Source: Diospyros lotus
Taxonomy: Eukaryota > Streptophyta > Magnoliopsida > Ericales > Ebenaceae
Assembly (NCBI RefSeq): GCF_014633365.1
Contig: NC_068339.1
Span: 15,833,925-15,897,924 of the forward strand
Reading direction: 5' to 3'
DNA length: 64,000 nt
Shown here: positions 35,201-50,200 of the stretch, in pieces
How positions within the stretch are numbered: position 1 is the stretch's first letter
How the letters are laid out: each line of letters starts with the position of its first letter
The notes under the pieces: model-generated
Told to the model about the DNA's origin: nothing
The model's input: only the letters and a program-made list of their open reading frames with translations
Databases searched by the model: none
Program-made: the position numbers and the translations under genes

Positions 35201-38200
35201 CTTGAGAGTTGACAGCCTCCTCATAACAGGAAGGCTCTCTACCTCTCAATTCCATTCTTGCCACTAAGGCACAATAAACAAGGTCCGAATATGCATACCT
35301 AGTAGGAGGTCTTATTGTCTTCCTACTCTTATCACGAGCTAACTAATAATCCCTTAAGTTTTGCTGAGGAGAGTCATGATGCTTCACCTCAGCTTAAGGG
35401 ATATCAGTTGACTCCTCATGATCACTTTCATGATTAGAGGATGTATCACTATCTGGGCTGGGGATTATGAAGGATTGGGGCAGTTGGCAGGTCAGGCATA
35501 CCTGCTGGATGCTCCACCTGAAACTGGGTATTACCGATTATCACAAAGTCTTTTGGGACACTTGGTTTAGGGTTTGTTTCTAAGTTTTCTAATCTGCAAC
35601 GGAAAACATCTTCATTAAATATAACATCCCTGCTTATGATTATTTTAACTCTTCCAAAACTCCTATCTCATGACCTGTAGCCTTTTGTTCCATCTTGGTA
35701 TCCTACAAATACACACTTCGAGAACCTAGGGTCTAACTTTCCCATAGATTGGTGAACATAGGCTTGACACCCAAAGACCTTTAAATGATCTAAGTTTATT
35801 TTCCTGCCTAACCATTTTTCTTCAGGGCACATCAAATTTAACACAGTGGAAGGGCTTAGGCATACCGGCTGTGAACAATAAACATCTAATCTTTTTTAGG
35901 AGAGTCTTGTTCATTCTTTTAGCAACCCTGTTTTATTGGGGTGTGTTCCTAATAGTTTTGTGCCTAGTCATTCCTTGTGAGTTGCAAAATTTTTCAAAAT
36001 TTCTATTGTTGAATTCTAATCCATTGTTTGTTCTCAAAGTTTTAACCTTTTTATCAGTCTGATTTTCGACTAAGGCCTTCCATATTTTAAAATTTTCTAA
36101 TGTTTGGTCTTTAGTCCTAAGAGGGAACACCCACACTTTCCTAGTAAAGTCATCAACAATGGATAAGAAATACTTGTTGCCACCAAGAGTTGGTGTTTGA
36201 GAGGGACCCCATAAGTCTGCATGCAAGTACTCTAGGCGTGCTTTCACCAGGTGAGTTCCTTTATGGAAACTCAGCTTGTGTTACTTGCCTAGAGTGCAAG
36301 GCTCACAAAAGTTTAGGGAATCTGCAGTCACTGAATCAAGATGACCTTGAGTTGACAGTGCCTGCAGACCTTTCTGGCTCATGCGACCAAGTCTCAAATG
36401 CCAGAGATCTGTCTTATCAGTTTTAACAATGCATGTAGAAGAAACAAGGGACAAAGAACAACCATTTAACACCCATAAACCATGCCTTTTAGTACCGGTC
36501 AAAATTAGGTCATTGTTTTTAAAAACATGCATGGAGCCATTTTCAGCAATATATGAATAGCCTAACTCATCAAGAGTACCAAGAGGTTAAATTTCGTTTC
36601 AGTCCAGGCACATATCTAACATTAGTGAGCTTTTTGATTTTGTTATCATGCATTTTAAAGGTTATATCACCTATTCCTTGGACACTACACGATTGGTTGT
36701 TCCCCATATACATTGTGCCAGATACTTTGTTACTAAAGTTTTGAAACCAAGAGATATTAGGACACATGTGGAATGAACATTCATAGTCCATTATCCATTC
36801 ATTAATAACAGATTCATTAGAAACAGTAAGAACTTAAGCTAAAGTGTTGAGAGTTACTGGCAGCTATGGTTACATTACCCCCTTGTTTCTTTTTCTTTAA
36901 AATATCATAGCAATATTTTTTAATGTGTCTCTCTTTTCCACAATGATAGCACTTCCACTTAGGTTTTTGTTTGCCCTTTTTTTCCTTGTTTTTACCCTTA
37001 TTCCGAAACACCCCAGATTGATCTCCATTACCTGTATAGTTTTTCTTTTCAAACTTACCTTTCACAAATAAGTTATTAGCAAGTTTTTTAGATGTGTTTT
37101 AACTCTAGCTCCGTAGCTTTAATTCCATATATAACCAAGTCTAAGCTAGGTACAATTCCCGTATATTGCAGAGCATGCTTCACTACATTATATTTATCAG
37201 GTAATGAGTTTAAAAGGATCATAGCCTCATTGGTATCACCCAGGGCTTGATCTGTTCCTCTTAACAATAAAGCAAGTCTAGTAAACTCATCTATGTTTTC
37301 ATCCATAGATTTAGAAATATTCATTTTAAAGTTGAATAACATACCCTTTAAATAAACTAAATTAGGAGCAAACAAAACAGAATATAATGATTCAAGTTTG
37401 TTCCACAATTCAATAGTGGTATTCATGCCATCAACTTTACGGATAACACTATCACCAAGATGTAAGAAAATAAGGTTATAAGCTTTTTCCCTTACCTCAT
37501 TAGTTCTAGCCAATTGATCTACCGACCATTTCCTGTCATCGGGCTCAAGTGCAATAAGTACTTTGTGATGAGAGAGCAGAACTCTCATTTCTTTTTCCAA
37601 CTACCGAAATCACTTTTTTTTGTCAAATGTACCGCTTTCAAATCGAGTTGATGTCATCTTTGTTTTGCACGAAGGTACCCTAAAACCCTAGACGCTAACA
37701 GAGACTCACACAGTAAACCCTTGATTGACAGAGACTCACAGCAAACCCTAGTGAATTAGACCAACACAAGCAAAGCAAAAATATGACTCAGAGGTAGGAG
37801 ATAGCACATGCTCCGAAAACCCTAGATCGTGAATACCAGAGAAATGGCTCTGATACCACTGTTGGGTCGAGACAACTCTCGGCCACTTCTCAAAACAGAA
37901 ACCAAAATAGAGCCAAGAACATTCACAGTGCCTTCAATAACTCAAGCATGCAAATGAACAAGAAAGTAGAAATAAAACACAAACAGAACGCAAATAATTT
38001 TTACCGTGGTTCACCCATTATTGAGGGCTAGGTCCACGTTGAGCTCCGGCAAAGAGAGCTCACTGCCCTATCGGAGACCAGGGGAAGTAGTGCGCACACG
38101 ATACGATTGGAACCTCAACTGCAGGATAAGAATGCTGCATTTTCATTCAACAGAAATCATGAGGAGTTTGGGCTGAATCAAGAGGCACCAGAACAATCAT

Positions 38201-41200
38201 TAGGTCCTTGGGTTAGCAAAATGTGCTAGGAATTTGGTTGTATGATACGAGAGTAGTTGCAGGAGTTTGCAAGGATACTGATCAAGAAGTATCATTACAG
38301 TTTTCCCACTGAATTCTTTGAGAAACCAAGAAGAAACGTTTTTGATGACCAGCCAAGAAGTTCCCACTAGAAGATGATTGATTCAAACAAGCAATCATTA
38401 GGATTGAATTTTTGTAATAGAGGATTCTTGGAGAAGGAAGCTGTGGAGAGCGAGCTTCTGAAATATTCCAGTGAGCAAAAACAAGGTGGTGTTGTTGAAG
38501 TGGAGGAGAAAATTGTTGAGAGTGAGCTTCAGGAATATTTCGAGGAATAGAAAGAAGATGTGGCTGAATTATTGGTAGGGGTAGATGGTTTGTTTGTTGG
38601 GGAACCTCCATATGAGGACATTAAGGGTCTAGATTTCTGGGTATTTGAGCAGCCGAAATTGACAACTTTGAGTGGTCACGTTGAAAGGAAGAAGATTAAC
38701 GAGCTACATTCACACCTTCGAGTAGAAATTAGGTTAACTAATGATCCATCCAAGATTGAATCCATCTTTCCTTCGCTCTTTCAAATTTCTTTCAGGTGAA
38801 GGACTTGCTTAGGGACAAGCACGTTCTACAGCTTCGGTTTGCTATTCCATCAAGCACTCACAAATTTGAACCTGAAGTGATTGAGGTCAATCAGGTTGCT
38901 TCTATTGAAGTTATGGATTTTGGAAACCCAAGGACAAAGAAGAAGAGGCCTAGGAGGAGAAAGAAGGAAAGAGGAATGAAACAGATAGAGAAGACTGGAA
39001 TTGGTTGAAGAGCCATGGCTGCTTGTTGCAAGTTCTTGAGGACAAGAACTCTTTCAAGGAGAGAGGAATTGTCATGACTGACCCTAGGAGCAATAAATGG
39101 GTAATATGATAATAGGTTTATAATAGTTGTTAGAAGATATTTTATAAGTTGTTAGAAGCACATGGGTGCTGTTAGGAATCGGTTAACAGCTAGCTAAGGC
39201 TTATATAAAGGTTACTTGTAAGAGATTGGGAATACGTTTTAAATGATAAATGAAATTCTAATTTCTCTCTACAATTCTCTCCATTCTCCCTCTTGTCTAC
39301 CTTCTCCCTAATTTTGCTCTATCTTCCCCTTCAATTCTTCTTTGTTTCCTTCCCCAAATTCCTTCCTAGACCGTAGCTAAACTCTAGGGTCGTGACAGGC
39401 ATGTCAACCTATAACTACCTCTCTTATTCACGTGCATAGTGGATTAAGCAGGCACATTACAGTTAACTGTGTTTTTTGGAGCTTGAGATTCATTGCTACC
39501 CTTGCCCTACATCATTTGGTACTAGAGTAACTGTCCGTCCATATTTAGCCACTGAATCTATACCTATTCAAATCCTATTCATAGCCAACAACCTTTGTTT
39601 TAAAAACTGAAGCCATATCCTCCCTATCCTAACTGCAACTCTATTCGCCTGTTCTTAATCTCTCTTCATTGTTAACATCCCTCTTTGAAAAAATGAGATA
39701 ACAAACTCTGACACCCCTCTATATTCACTGTTTCACAGCTACGATAACAATAGGAACAACAACATAAAGAATAAAAAAAAAGAAAAAGGAAGATGAAAAT
39801 ATCAAAAACCTACTCCTGAAACCATGCCATCTTGGTCTCACCAACAGATATCTGTTTTCTAGATCCAAAATGCGGGGATAGTCCATGAATATTCATGTAT
39901 AGACACTCCACAACAAAATGGAGTGGCTGAAAGGAAGATGAGACATCTCCTTAATGTCACTCGATCCCTTCTTCATTATCACAATGTTCCTAAATATCTA
40001 TGGGTGGAGGCTATTTTGACAGCCACTTATGTAATTAATAGGGTCCCATCCAAGGTTCTTAATAATCGAAGTCCATTCCAATGTCTAACCGATTTTTACT
40101 CGAACCTAAAGTTGCATTCTCTTTTGCCTCTCAAAGTGTTTGGATGTGTATGTTTTGTTCACATACCTAAGATTCATCAGAACAAACTAGACCCTAGAGC
40201 AAAATGGCGTGTGTTCATCGGATATTCTCCAACCCAAAAGAGTTATAAGTGTTACAACCCTGCTTCACGAAAAATCTATGTTTCTAAAGATGTAACCTTC
40301 ATTGAGTCTCAACCCTTCTTTGACCCTTAGCCTAAGGGGGAGGATAATCAATCTGAAACCAATATGGACAGCCTGTTCTTCTTCCTAGAAACAACTACTA
40401 ATGCTGTCCATCAACTCCCGAAGCCATCCTAGCCTTCCTCTCCTCAGTTCACTCCATCCACAGTCTCTTCTCTTCATCCAACGGAGCCTGAACTAGTAAA
40501 CCAACAGCTGTATTCTTTTGATACGTACAAAGGATCCCCCTATGTGTACAAGAGAAGACAACCTAGTGATGGTCCACAACGCACACCAATTGCAGCTCCT
40601 GATTCAAGCATTGAAGAACACATACTTGGAGAAACAAATACAAACCAGCCAGAATTAGAATTTACTAATTTGGACCTTTTAATTGCAATGCGAAAAGGAG
40701 TCAGAAATTGCACTAAACATCCCTTAGCCAATTTCCTATTTTATCATTGTCTTTCTCCTACCCATAAAAGCTTCTAAACATCTCTAGATTCTATTGTTAT
40801 TCCAAAATCAGTGGAGGCGGCTCTAAAGGATCCAAATTGGAAGGAGGCAATGTTAGAAGAGATGATGGTTTTGCACAAGAACTAAACATGGGAATTAGTG
40901 TCTCAACCCAAGGGAGTTAGACCCCTGGGTGTTGCAAGTGGATCTTCAATCTAAAGTATAAATTTGATGGTACCTTTGAAAGATACAAGGCAATGTTAGT
41001 TGCCAAGGGCTACACTCAATCCTATGGGATTGATTACCTTGAGTCCTTTGCCCCAGTAGCCAAAATGACAACTGTTCTAGTACTCATATCATTAGCAGCT
41101 AATCTGGGGTGGAAGTTGCAACAATTGGATGTTAAAAATGCATTTTTACCTGGAGATTTAAAGGAAGAGGTGTTCATGGAATTACCTCCAGGTTTTTCAC

Positions 41201-44200
41201 AGAACAATGGAGGACAGGCGTGCAGGTTGAAGAAGGTATTATATGGACTCAAGCAGTCCCCACGAGCTTGGTTTGGGAGATTTTCTACAGCTATGAATAC
41301 TAAGGGGTACCATCAAAGCTGAGGGGACCACACTTTCTTCATCAAACATACAGGAAATAAGGTAACTGCTTTATTGGTTTATGTTGATGATATTGTTGTG
41401 ACAGGTAATGATGAAGTTGAAGAAGAAAGCATAAAACAAAAGCTTGCTAAAGAATTTGAAATTAAGGAACACATGTAGGCAGTAAGAAGAATTCTTCATT
41501 ATCTAAAGGCTACACCAGGAAAAGGTATACTGTTTGCACCAGAAGCTAATATAAAGGTTCAAGGTTGCACAAATGCAGATTATGGAGGCTCTCTAGTGGA
41601 TAAACAGTCCACAACTGGATATTGTGTGTTCTTAGAGGGTAATTTGGTTTCTTGGAGGAGTAAAAAACAAGGGGTGGTAGCAAGATCAAGTGTTGAGGCT
41701 GAATTCAGGGCTATGGCCCTTGGTGTGTGTGAACTTTTGTGCCTAAAGATAATTCTTGAAGACTTGAAGGTTCAAATACAACATCCCATTGAGCTATTAT
41801 GTGATAACCAATCAGTAATAAATATTGCCCATAACTCGGTATAAGATGATTGAACCAAACACATTGACATTGACAAGTATTTTATTAAAGAAAAATTAGA
41901 ATCTGGGTTGCTACACATCTCTTATGTTTCATCTAATCAACAGGTGGCAGACATCCTTACTAAAGGGTTGCCCATTAAGCGCTTTGAAAAGCTAGTAACC
42001 AAGCTAGGAATAGTAGATATTTATTCACCAGTTCGAGGGAGAGTGTTGAAAAATAAAAAAGTCTTTCAAGCCAAGGAGTCTGTCAAGACAAGAAGATTTG
42101 GAGATAATTAAATAATTAGAGTTTAATGTTTATTTATCTGTTTTATCTTTATCTGTTTTATCTTTTTGTTTTGAGTTTAAATAGTGTTGTAATTTAGTCC
42201 TAGATATGAGAAAGTCTAGATAATAGGGATGTAATCTAGGAGAATTTCTAGGAAAATTCTTAGAGTATCTCTTGTATAAATATTTTTGCTCATATCAATA
42301 AAATCATACGGGAGTACCGCTTCCCTTTCTCCTTTTTCCTACAGTTTTAGGAAATACCCAAATAAGGAGAACTAACTAATTGGAAATTAACTTATTTAGT
42401 TTTAGAAAATAACCAAATATCAGCAAATCAACTAGATAAGGAAACTAGTCCTACAAGGAAACGAGTCCTTCAAGGAAACTAGTCCTTCTTAGTTTTAGGA
42501 TGTCTCTGGTACATATGGATTCTTGGCTGCTGTAAGGCTCATAACATATACTAATTTTTGTCCTAATTAATAATTCGAATTTAATATATTGAAATTGATT
42601 TAATCCATGTTACAATTAGGCAATAAGTCTAATTGGAACAAAATTAAAATGGGTAAACTAACTTAGGTCAAAATCCATTAGGGCCTTGTGTTAATTTCCT
42701 TTAAATTTGGACTGTTACATTTTAATAGGTCCTGGGGTCGGGTCTTTCATTGAGTTTTAGGTTAGTTTTGACCAATCTGGTTAAACTTGATTCATTTTTG
42801 GTCAACTTCAGCCATTTGAGTGAATCTATTATTATTATTATTTTCTCAGGTCCATTTATGCTCCTATTCAGGTCAGGTTCAGGCCTTAAGGGTCTTGGGT
42901 CTCACATGGTATGGATGGCAATTAGGTCTTGATACAACTGTTAGATATGGGAATGGGGGCATGACATGAACTGTTAAATATCATGTAAATTGCATAATAT
43001 TTTAAAAATGTTTTTTTTTGGAGATTTATGTGAAAATTAATGATGGTTAGTGGAAAAATGAGATTTCCTTCCCTTATCCATATTACAGACAATTTTTTTT
43101 TTTCTATATTATCAAATATGAGCTTCTTGATAGATAGGGTGTTGTTTTGTAATCACAACATTAGCGTAACATTGTTTTGGTATGTAGCTTAGAAATGTAT
43201 TTTATGCTTCAGTTGATGATTTGTTTCAGTCCACCTTCACCCTCCCACCTGCGAGTGTGATAAGCAAAATTGGCTAGTTTGTATTTTTTTCCAGTAATAT
43301 GAGATGATTGTTTCTCATGCACCCTGTATATTTTCCTTGTAACTTAATGAGGTCTATTGCATGCCAATCAGTTTGACAAGACTTGTGTACAAACCTAACC
43401 TTTGTACTTGCTGGATTCTGTCATGTTAGCAAGCTGCCCTAGTCCTAAATGCTTCTCGGAGATTTCGGTACACCTTGGACTTGAAAAAGGAGGAGGAGAA
43501 AAAGCAAACGATACGAAAGATCAGAGCACATGCTCAAGTCATACGAGTAATGTTATCTGTGGAGTTAAAATTTTCGTCTAAGTCAACATGCTTTACTCTC
43601 TAATCTATGCTTGTGTTCTATTAGGCAGCTCTCCGTTTCAAAGAAGCTGGGCAAAAGGAAAAAGGTAAGTTGGGCCCTATATTTTCTTGTGTTAACTTGG
43701 GTGAATGGGCATTTTATTTTGTACAAGTTGAAAGGAAAAGTATATCAGTATGCTTAAATTTGTTTTTGTCTTTTTGCTTGCTCTTTAGGTAATGTTCTTT
43801 TCTGACTTTTGGGAGCACTTTGCTTATGAACTATTATTGCTTATGACTATTTTAACTTTACAATTTTTTTTATGCCCCTACTGTTGTTTTGCCTATTATG
43901 ACACTGGTACTGTTTGAGATTTATGAATCTGAAGTTCTCCAATTCTGTGCATGTGCAAATTTGCATTGTGTTCTTGATGTTTTTTGATTAATGATCTTAA
44001 TTTTGTTAAGAGGATAAGACCGTAGATATAAATTAATGGAAAGGTAGAAATTCATGTAGTTGACCCCAAATCGTGTGATAAAAGGCTTGGTATGTTGTTG
44101 GTATGGAAAGCTAGAAATTCATGTAGTTGACCCCAAATCGTGTGATAAAGGCTTGGTATGTTGTTGGTCTTAATGTTTTTTTCATTCACTGATTCTTTTC

Positions 44201-47200
44201 TGACATTTGCAAGTAATGCTTTTTGTTGGTTGGTTAGTGTAGGCAGTCATAAACATGGTAAGGGTGTACATTTGTAAATTGCAAACTTCTATCTGTAATT
44301 TCATGATCTTATTTTTTCAGAGTATTTCCTGACTCTTACAAATGCATTAATGTTTTTGCTGATCCTCTAGCTAGTTGAGTAAACATGCTGATATTATGGA
44401 TGCTTCTACTTAGAGCATGTTTATCTTAACTTATTTATTGGTCAAGAGAGCTTATAAGCTCTTCAACAGCGTACTATTTTTTCTTTTCTGTTACCAAAGT
44501 TGTAAGAACTAATAAGCTGCCCATCTTATAAGCTCTTCTAATAGCTTTTTTTGGAACTTGGTAACCCAATCTCTTTAATGGGGAGCGTATAAGCTGTCTC
44601 AAAGGAGCTCTTTTGACTAAGTAAAAGACGGAAATGACCTATCAAATAAGCTCTTACAATTTATAAGCTCCATGTAGAACTTATAAGCCCTAAAGCTTAA
44701 AGCTCCTATAATTTAAGCTAAGCCAAAGACCATCTTATCAAAATGTAAAATTGGAAAATTATGTTGCTGACATATACATGTGTGCACACACGCATAACCT
44801 TCGGTTGGTAAGCATCTTTTTTAAGTTTTAACATTCCTTTCTAACACAGTCTATTGCTATGTTTGTCAGGCTTGTAATTGATTGGCAAACTGGGATGATT
44901 GAATATTAAATAATACCATGCATTGCAATATTTATAATCGAATTACATGTTTTGGTTCATAGTTCAATTTCATTGTTGGGAATGTGATATTAATCTAGTG
45001 GTTTTTGTCATTAGTATGAATGCACAAAGTAGTATACACTTGGTGCAAAATTTTTTTGTTGATGCGCTATATTTCTCTATTTTTATTATGTGGCTTACTA
45101 GATATTGTGGAAATATTTGAATAAAAATAATTGTAGTATTTCTAGTCCACCTGTATGGCTCTTGACGCCGACCTTTTCTAGATTTAGTGGGCTGCAATGT
45201 TATGGCAATTTTTTCTCTCTGGTTTGTTATAAATTTTTGACAACTGCTCTACTTTTTCTTAAGTACCCAATTGGATTGTATTGTATATCATATAGAACAT
45301 TGCTAAATGAATGTGCACTCAATCGATATGTCAAACTAGAAGGGTTCCTTTATGAAACTGTATGCAACTCTAGCATTCTATGAAGAAAGCCCTTTGCAAG
45401 TACAAAACCACATTTTACAGTATGTTAATAAATATATTTTAGAGGTATAAAATTTTGCAATATCTGTACCGTGGATTGGTATGGTGGAGTTTTGCATCTT
45501 AAGGTATATTCATTCTCAACGGCTTTAAGGATATATATAACATGATTTATGGCTATTAAAGTGGTTATAATGCGATGACATTTTTTTACAAGCAACATAG
45601 AGTAATTAAACCAACAGTGGTCGTATAATAATACTGGTTTGTTGGTTTGCCTTAGTGCCAGGAATGCCCCCGTTACCTCCGCCTTCGGCTGGTGGTGATT
45701 ATAGTATCTCCCAAGATCAACTCGCTTTAATTACTAGGGATCATGATTTTCTGGCTCTGGAGCAATTTGGAGGGGCAAGTTTTTTTTTTTTTCACTTGCG
45801 TTCTATATTGTTGATGTTTGGCTATTCACTGATGGTTCTTTAATAACTAAATGTCTGCACATCAGGTTAAAGGCTTGGCCAATACATTAAAAACGAATGT
45901 GGACAAGGGCATACTTGGAGATGACAGTGATTTATTAAAGCGGAAGAATGCATTTGGGTCCAACACATACCCTCGAAAAAAAGGACGTAGTTTTTGGGTA
46001 TATTTTGCAAAGATTTAACTTATGGGTCTTGTTTTATTCTTCTGATCTTTCTGTTGAAGTCAATGGTACCCATGTTTATATTTATTTGCCTAAACAAAAA
46101 ACCATGGCTATATTATATCTGTGCATATGTTCTGCAGAACTTTGTTTGGGATGCTTGCCAAGATACAACCTTGATCATCTTGATTGTAGCTGCAGCAGCT
46201 TCTCTGGGGCTGGGTATAAAGACCGAGGTGAGCAATAAGTGGATTGTGGTTACTGAATAGACCATTCGGAGACTGCATATGTTAGTAGTACTTTTTGTCC
46301 ATGGCTCCATGCTAGAGTTCTACGCAAAACAAGGATAAGGTTGTGTACAAAGGCAACTCTTGCCCAACCCTCAAAATGTTGGGAATCTTGTTTATTGAGG
46401 ATGACCTTTTAGAGTCCTGTGCTTCATTTCCCATTGGAAATTCAATGCCCTTTGGTTGAAGATGCTTTCTTGCATAACATCTACTAATTATTTTATGTAA
46501 TTGTTTCAATAGTTTGGCTTAATTGAATTAATTTCCTTGCTATATATATTCCCTGCTAAAAATTCGTTAGTGCTATACCAAAGTTATTATGATGGTTTCT
46601 GTAACAGTATGGGCTTGATAATGCATGCTCTTTGATCCAATGTGCATTGTAGATGCTATTTAAATGATTAAAATTGTCTTGGCCTGGAATTAAAAAAGCT
46701 TATGACTCAGAGACCAGACAAATGCAATTTCAATTAAGAAGTCCCAAAGAATTTTATTGTTTTCATTGTCGTCAGTGGTTACAGTTGGTTGGTGTTGTGA
46801 TTCAATTGTTCGAATATTTATGTTTTTGTATTAAAAAAATGAAATGTACAACTTATATTGTTTTTCAAAAGATTGTAATTCTAGATTCTAGAATTCCTGT
46901 GTTGAGGTTGAAGTTGAAAGAAAGAAAGATTAAAACAACCACTCTAGTCTACTAATCAGTGACATTCATATGAAACTATTTTAATGTCCTTGTACTTAAT
47001 TTGAAGTTAAGAAAAATCGGTGTAGTTAAGCATTGAAGGATGAGCTTCAGATTATGTGAAGCTGCCTTTGCCATTATTTGCTGTTACTTTTTATGGTGCG
47101 CGTGCTTTCCTTTCCTTGATGTTTGGAAGATCTTGTAAAATTACTTTTTATTTTTGCAATAATACCTATTTATATGCATATTATTTTCCCATTAAATGCA

Positions 47201-50200
47201 TATCAGTTTCTGTCTGAAAAACATTTTTTATAGGGCATTAAAGAAGGATGGTATGATGGAGGAAGCATTGCTCTGGCTGTTCTTATAGTGATAGTTGTTA
47301 CAGGTATTGGATTTCTTACATACTGAACTCATAAGATGAAAACGTGAAAAGTTTTTCAGTTTCTTATATGTTAACAATGCCTTAAAATTACAAACATAAT
47401 TTGCTTCATAATTATGTTTATATGAATTCTGTAAAGTTCTAGTTTGTTTTGAGTACTCATTCACCTATAAAGTCGAGATGGTTCGACCATTGGTGGGTTG
47501 AATGCTGGCATATTTTAATACTAGTTCTCCTTGCCATGAGATGCATGGGTTTTTTGCTTGTATTTGACAAGTGAATGAATATAACGTCATCATAAACCTT
47601 AATCCCACTAGGTGGGGTTGACTGCATGAGTTTTCTCTGTGAAATTCATAAACATAAACTTGCAGATAAATGTAACTTCAAACATTTATATGTAGTCCCT
47701 TCAAACATGACTTCGGTCTGTGAAAATAGTCTCTTTGCAAAGCAAAAGTAAGGCTGTGAATGGAGACAACTCTCCCCCACTCACAAAGTGAGGAGCTCTG
47801 TGCACTGGGGATGCCCTTTTAGTAAAGATTGTTGCTTCCAAATCTGTACCTTCATATAGCAATAAATCATAACCACCTTTATGTAAACTTTCACTTTAAT
47901 TTAGTCAAGTAAAATAGAAAAATTCCACTTTAGGACAATGTTTACATAGAGGCATGAAAGTCTGTAGTTGGGATAGATTAATGAGTTGGTAAAGCACTCC
48001 AAAGATCTCCCACTTCTTTGAGCCGAAACATTGTCACTTATGTATTGTCATCATGGAAGCATGTCAGGAATATTGGTCATCAGCATGGATCATTTTGAAA
48101 GCTAGCTGCCAAAATAATACAAGTTGGGAAGCAATTCTATTAGTACTTTCATCAAATATGGCAAAAGAGATAGAGAGAGAGGTATAATACTCATGGAGCA
48201 ACTTGGTGTGGTATTATTTGACAAAATTCGGTAGAGCAATGAAAACTACTGTCTCTTTCCTCCATTAGCAGTTAGAATTAAATACACAAGTCTCCTAGTT
48301 CGATAGAAACTTATCTCTTAATTCACAACTACTAGATAAACTCCTAAATTCTAGCACAAGATTACAAGATAAAATAACTTTAACTAATCTACAAATAATA
48401 TGCAAAATATACAAGATTGATTCATACATCAACTTGAGGATATTGAGGATAATTCTGGAGAATTATCCTCCTCTTATCTCATCCACGGAATATCTCCTTA
48501 ATCCTTTAGGATTGGCCGCATCTTTATCCTCCAACACCCTCCCTCAAGCTGAAGAATATATATCAAATATTCTCAGCTTGCTTCTTATTGATTCAAAGCC
48601 TTGTTTTCCCATTGCTTTGGTCAAAATATCTGCATGCTGATCTTTTGTTGGGACATAAGTCAGCTTGATGTTGCCATCCTCCAACTCTTGTTTGACAAAA
48701 TGCCAATCAATTTGGACATGCTTCATCCGGTCATGCTACATCGGATTATTGACAATGTTGATAGCTGATTTGTTATCACTATAGAGAAACTTATGAGATA
48801 ACATCGGTATAGACAAATCTCTCATCAGCCTTTCCACCCATACCATCTCACAAATTGCTTAAGCAATACTCTGCTTCAGCACTGCTATGAGTTGCCACTT
48901 GCTGTTTCTTGCTCCTCCAAGTTACCAAATTACCCCATAATTTTGTATAATAGCTAGATGTGGATCTGCTATCTTCCATTGCACCTGCCCAATTGGAATT
49001 TTCATAGCCTACTATCCCTCTGTCTCGGCTTTTTGTAAATAATAGACCCTTACTTGGTGTTCCCTTAAGATATTTAAAGATATGATAGGCTGCTTCCGAG
49101 TTCCTCCTAGTTGGTGAATGCATGAATTGGCTAACAATCCCAACAACATAGGTGATGTTCGGCCTTGTGTGAGACAAGTAAATGAGTTTGCCTACCAACC
49201 GTTGGTACATGTGTTTGTCCATTGGATGCTCTTCTTTTCCTTTTTTGTTCTTCCAATTAGGTTCTAATGGTGTGATTCCTGGTTTACACTCTAGTTTGCC
49301 GGTCTCTTTTAGCAAGTCAAGAGTGTGCTTTCTTTGGGATACAAAAATGCCATATTTACTTCTTGCTACTTCCAAACCAAGGAAGTATTGTAGTTCCCCC
49401 AGCTCTTTTACTTCAAAGGCCTGCCTTAACTATTCTTTTAGCTTCTCAATTTATTGTTTATTGTCCCCCGTGATGATGATATCATCCACATAGACTATTA
49501 AAATTGTTCCGTGTGATCCGCTTGTCCCTGTTTATATCCCAGCTTGTATAGAGTATCAATAAATCTTTTAAACCAAGATCTAGGTGATTGCTTTAGGCTG
49601 TGTAGAGATTTTTTCAATTTGCATACCTTATCTCTTGTATTGTCTTTCTCAAACCCCAGTGCTATCTTCATATAAATCTTCTCCTCTAAGTCTCCATTTA
49701 GAAAGGCATTCTTGATGTCCAATTGGTGCAGTTTCCAGTCCAGGTTTACTGCTAAGGACTGTAGAATCTGGATTGAATTGAGTTTGGCCACGAGAGCAAA
49801 AGTTTCTTCATAATCTAAGCCTTGAGTTTGAGTGAACCCCTGAGCTACAAGCCTTACCTTATACCTTTCCAAACTTCGATCTGATTTATACTTCGGAGTG
49901 AACACCCACTTGCTGCCAACTGCCTTTTTTCCCTCCGGAAGAACCATAATTTCCTATGTATCATTTTTCTCCAAGGTTGCCATTTCTTACATAATTTCCT
50001 TTTTCCAGTTTTCATCCTACAATGCTTGCTAAACATTTCTAGGAATAGTTACACCGTCTAAACTTAAAGTAAATGCCTTAAAAGAGGGAGACAGTTTTGA
50101 GTACCCGATGAAATCAACAATAGGATGCTTAGTGCACATCCTTCTACCTTTCCTCAAGGCAATTGGAACACTTAGATTATCAGCAAGCTGCTGTTTTATA

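Larger units (their letters stand above)
29555..38085 (-). mobile_element. Copia element A in ATPase intron 1 (antisense, host to element B)
   Basis: The 3' LTR is 29555-30255 (TGTTGGGTCGAG ... TACAACA read on +), preceded on the - strand by the polypurine tract AAGGTGGAGAT. The 5' LTR remnant is 37860-38085, homologous to the first ~226 bases of the 3' LTR and then cut off abruptly. The primer site TGGTATCAGAGCC (initiator tRNA-Met type) is at 37858-37846. Gene order on the - strand is gag, zinc knuckle, protease, integrase, RT and RNase H: copia. A 3315-bp element (B) plus its AGATT duplication splits RT from RNase H. Many stops and frameshifts make A inactive. The target duplication cannot be checked because the 5' LTR is truncated. 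Confidence 0.92.
43665..45655 (+). other. ATPase intron between the 40-base exon and the 119-base exon
   Basis: A 1991-bp intron with GTAAGT and CTTAG ends. It holds a 66-bp tandem duplication (44038-44169) and a putative MITE (about 44414-44745). No gene otherwise. Confidence 0.8.

Noticed and set aside
37846..37858. tRNA-like sequence next to an LTR (also 31414, 58016, 17470)
   Set aside because: These are short complements of initiator tRNA-Met used as primer sites, not tRNA genes.
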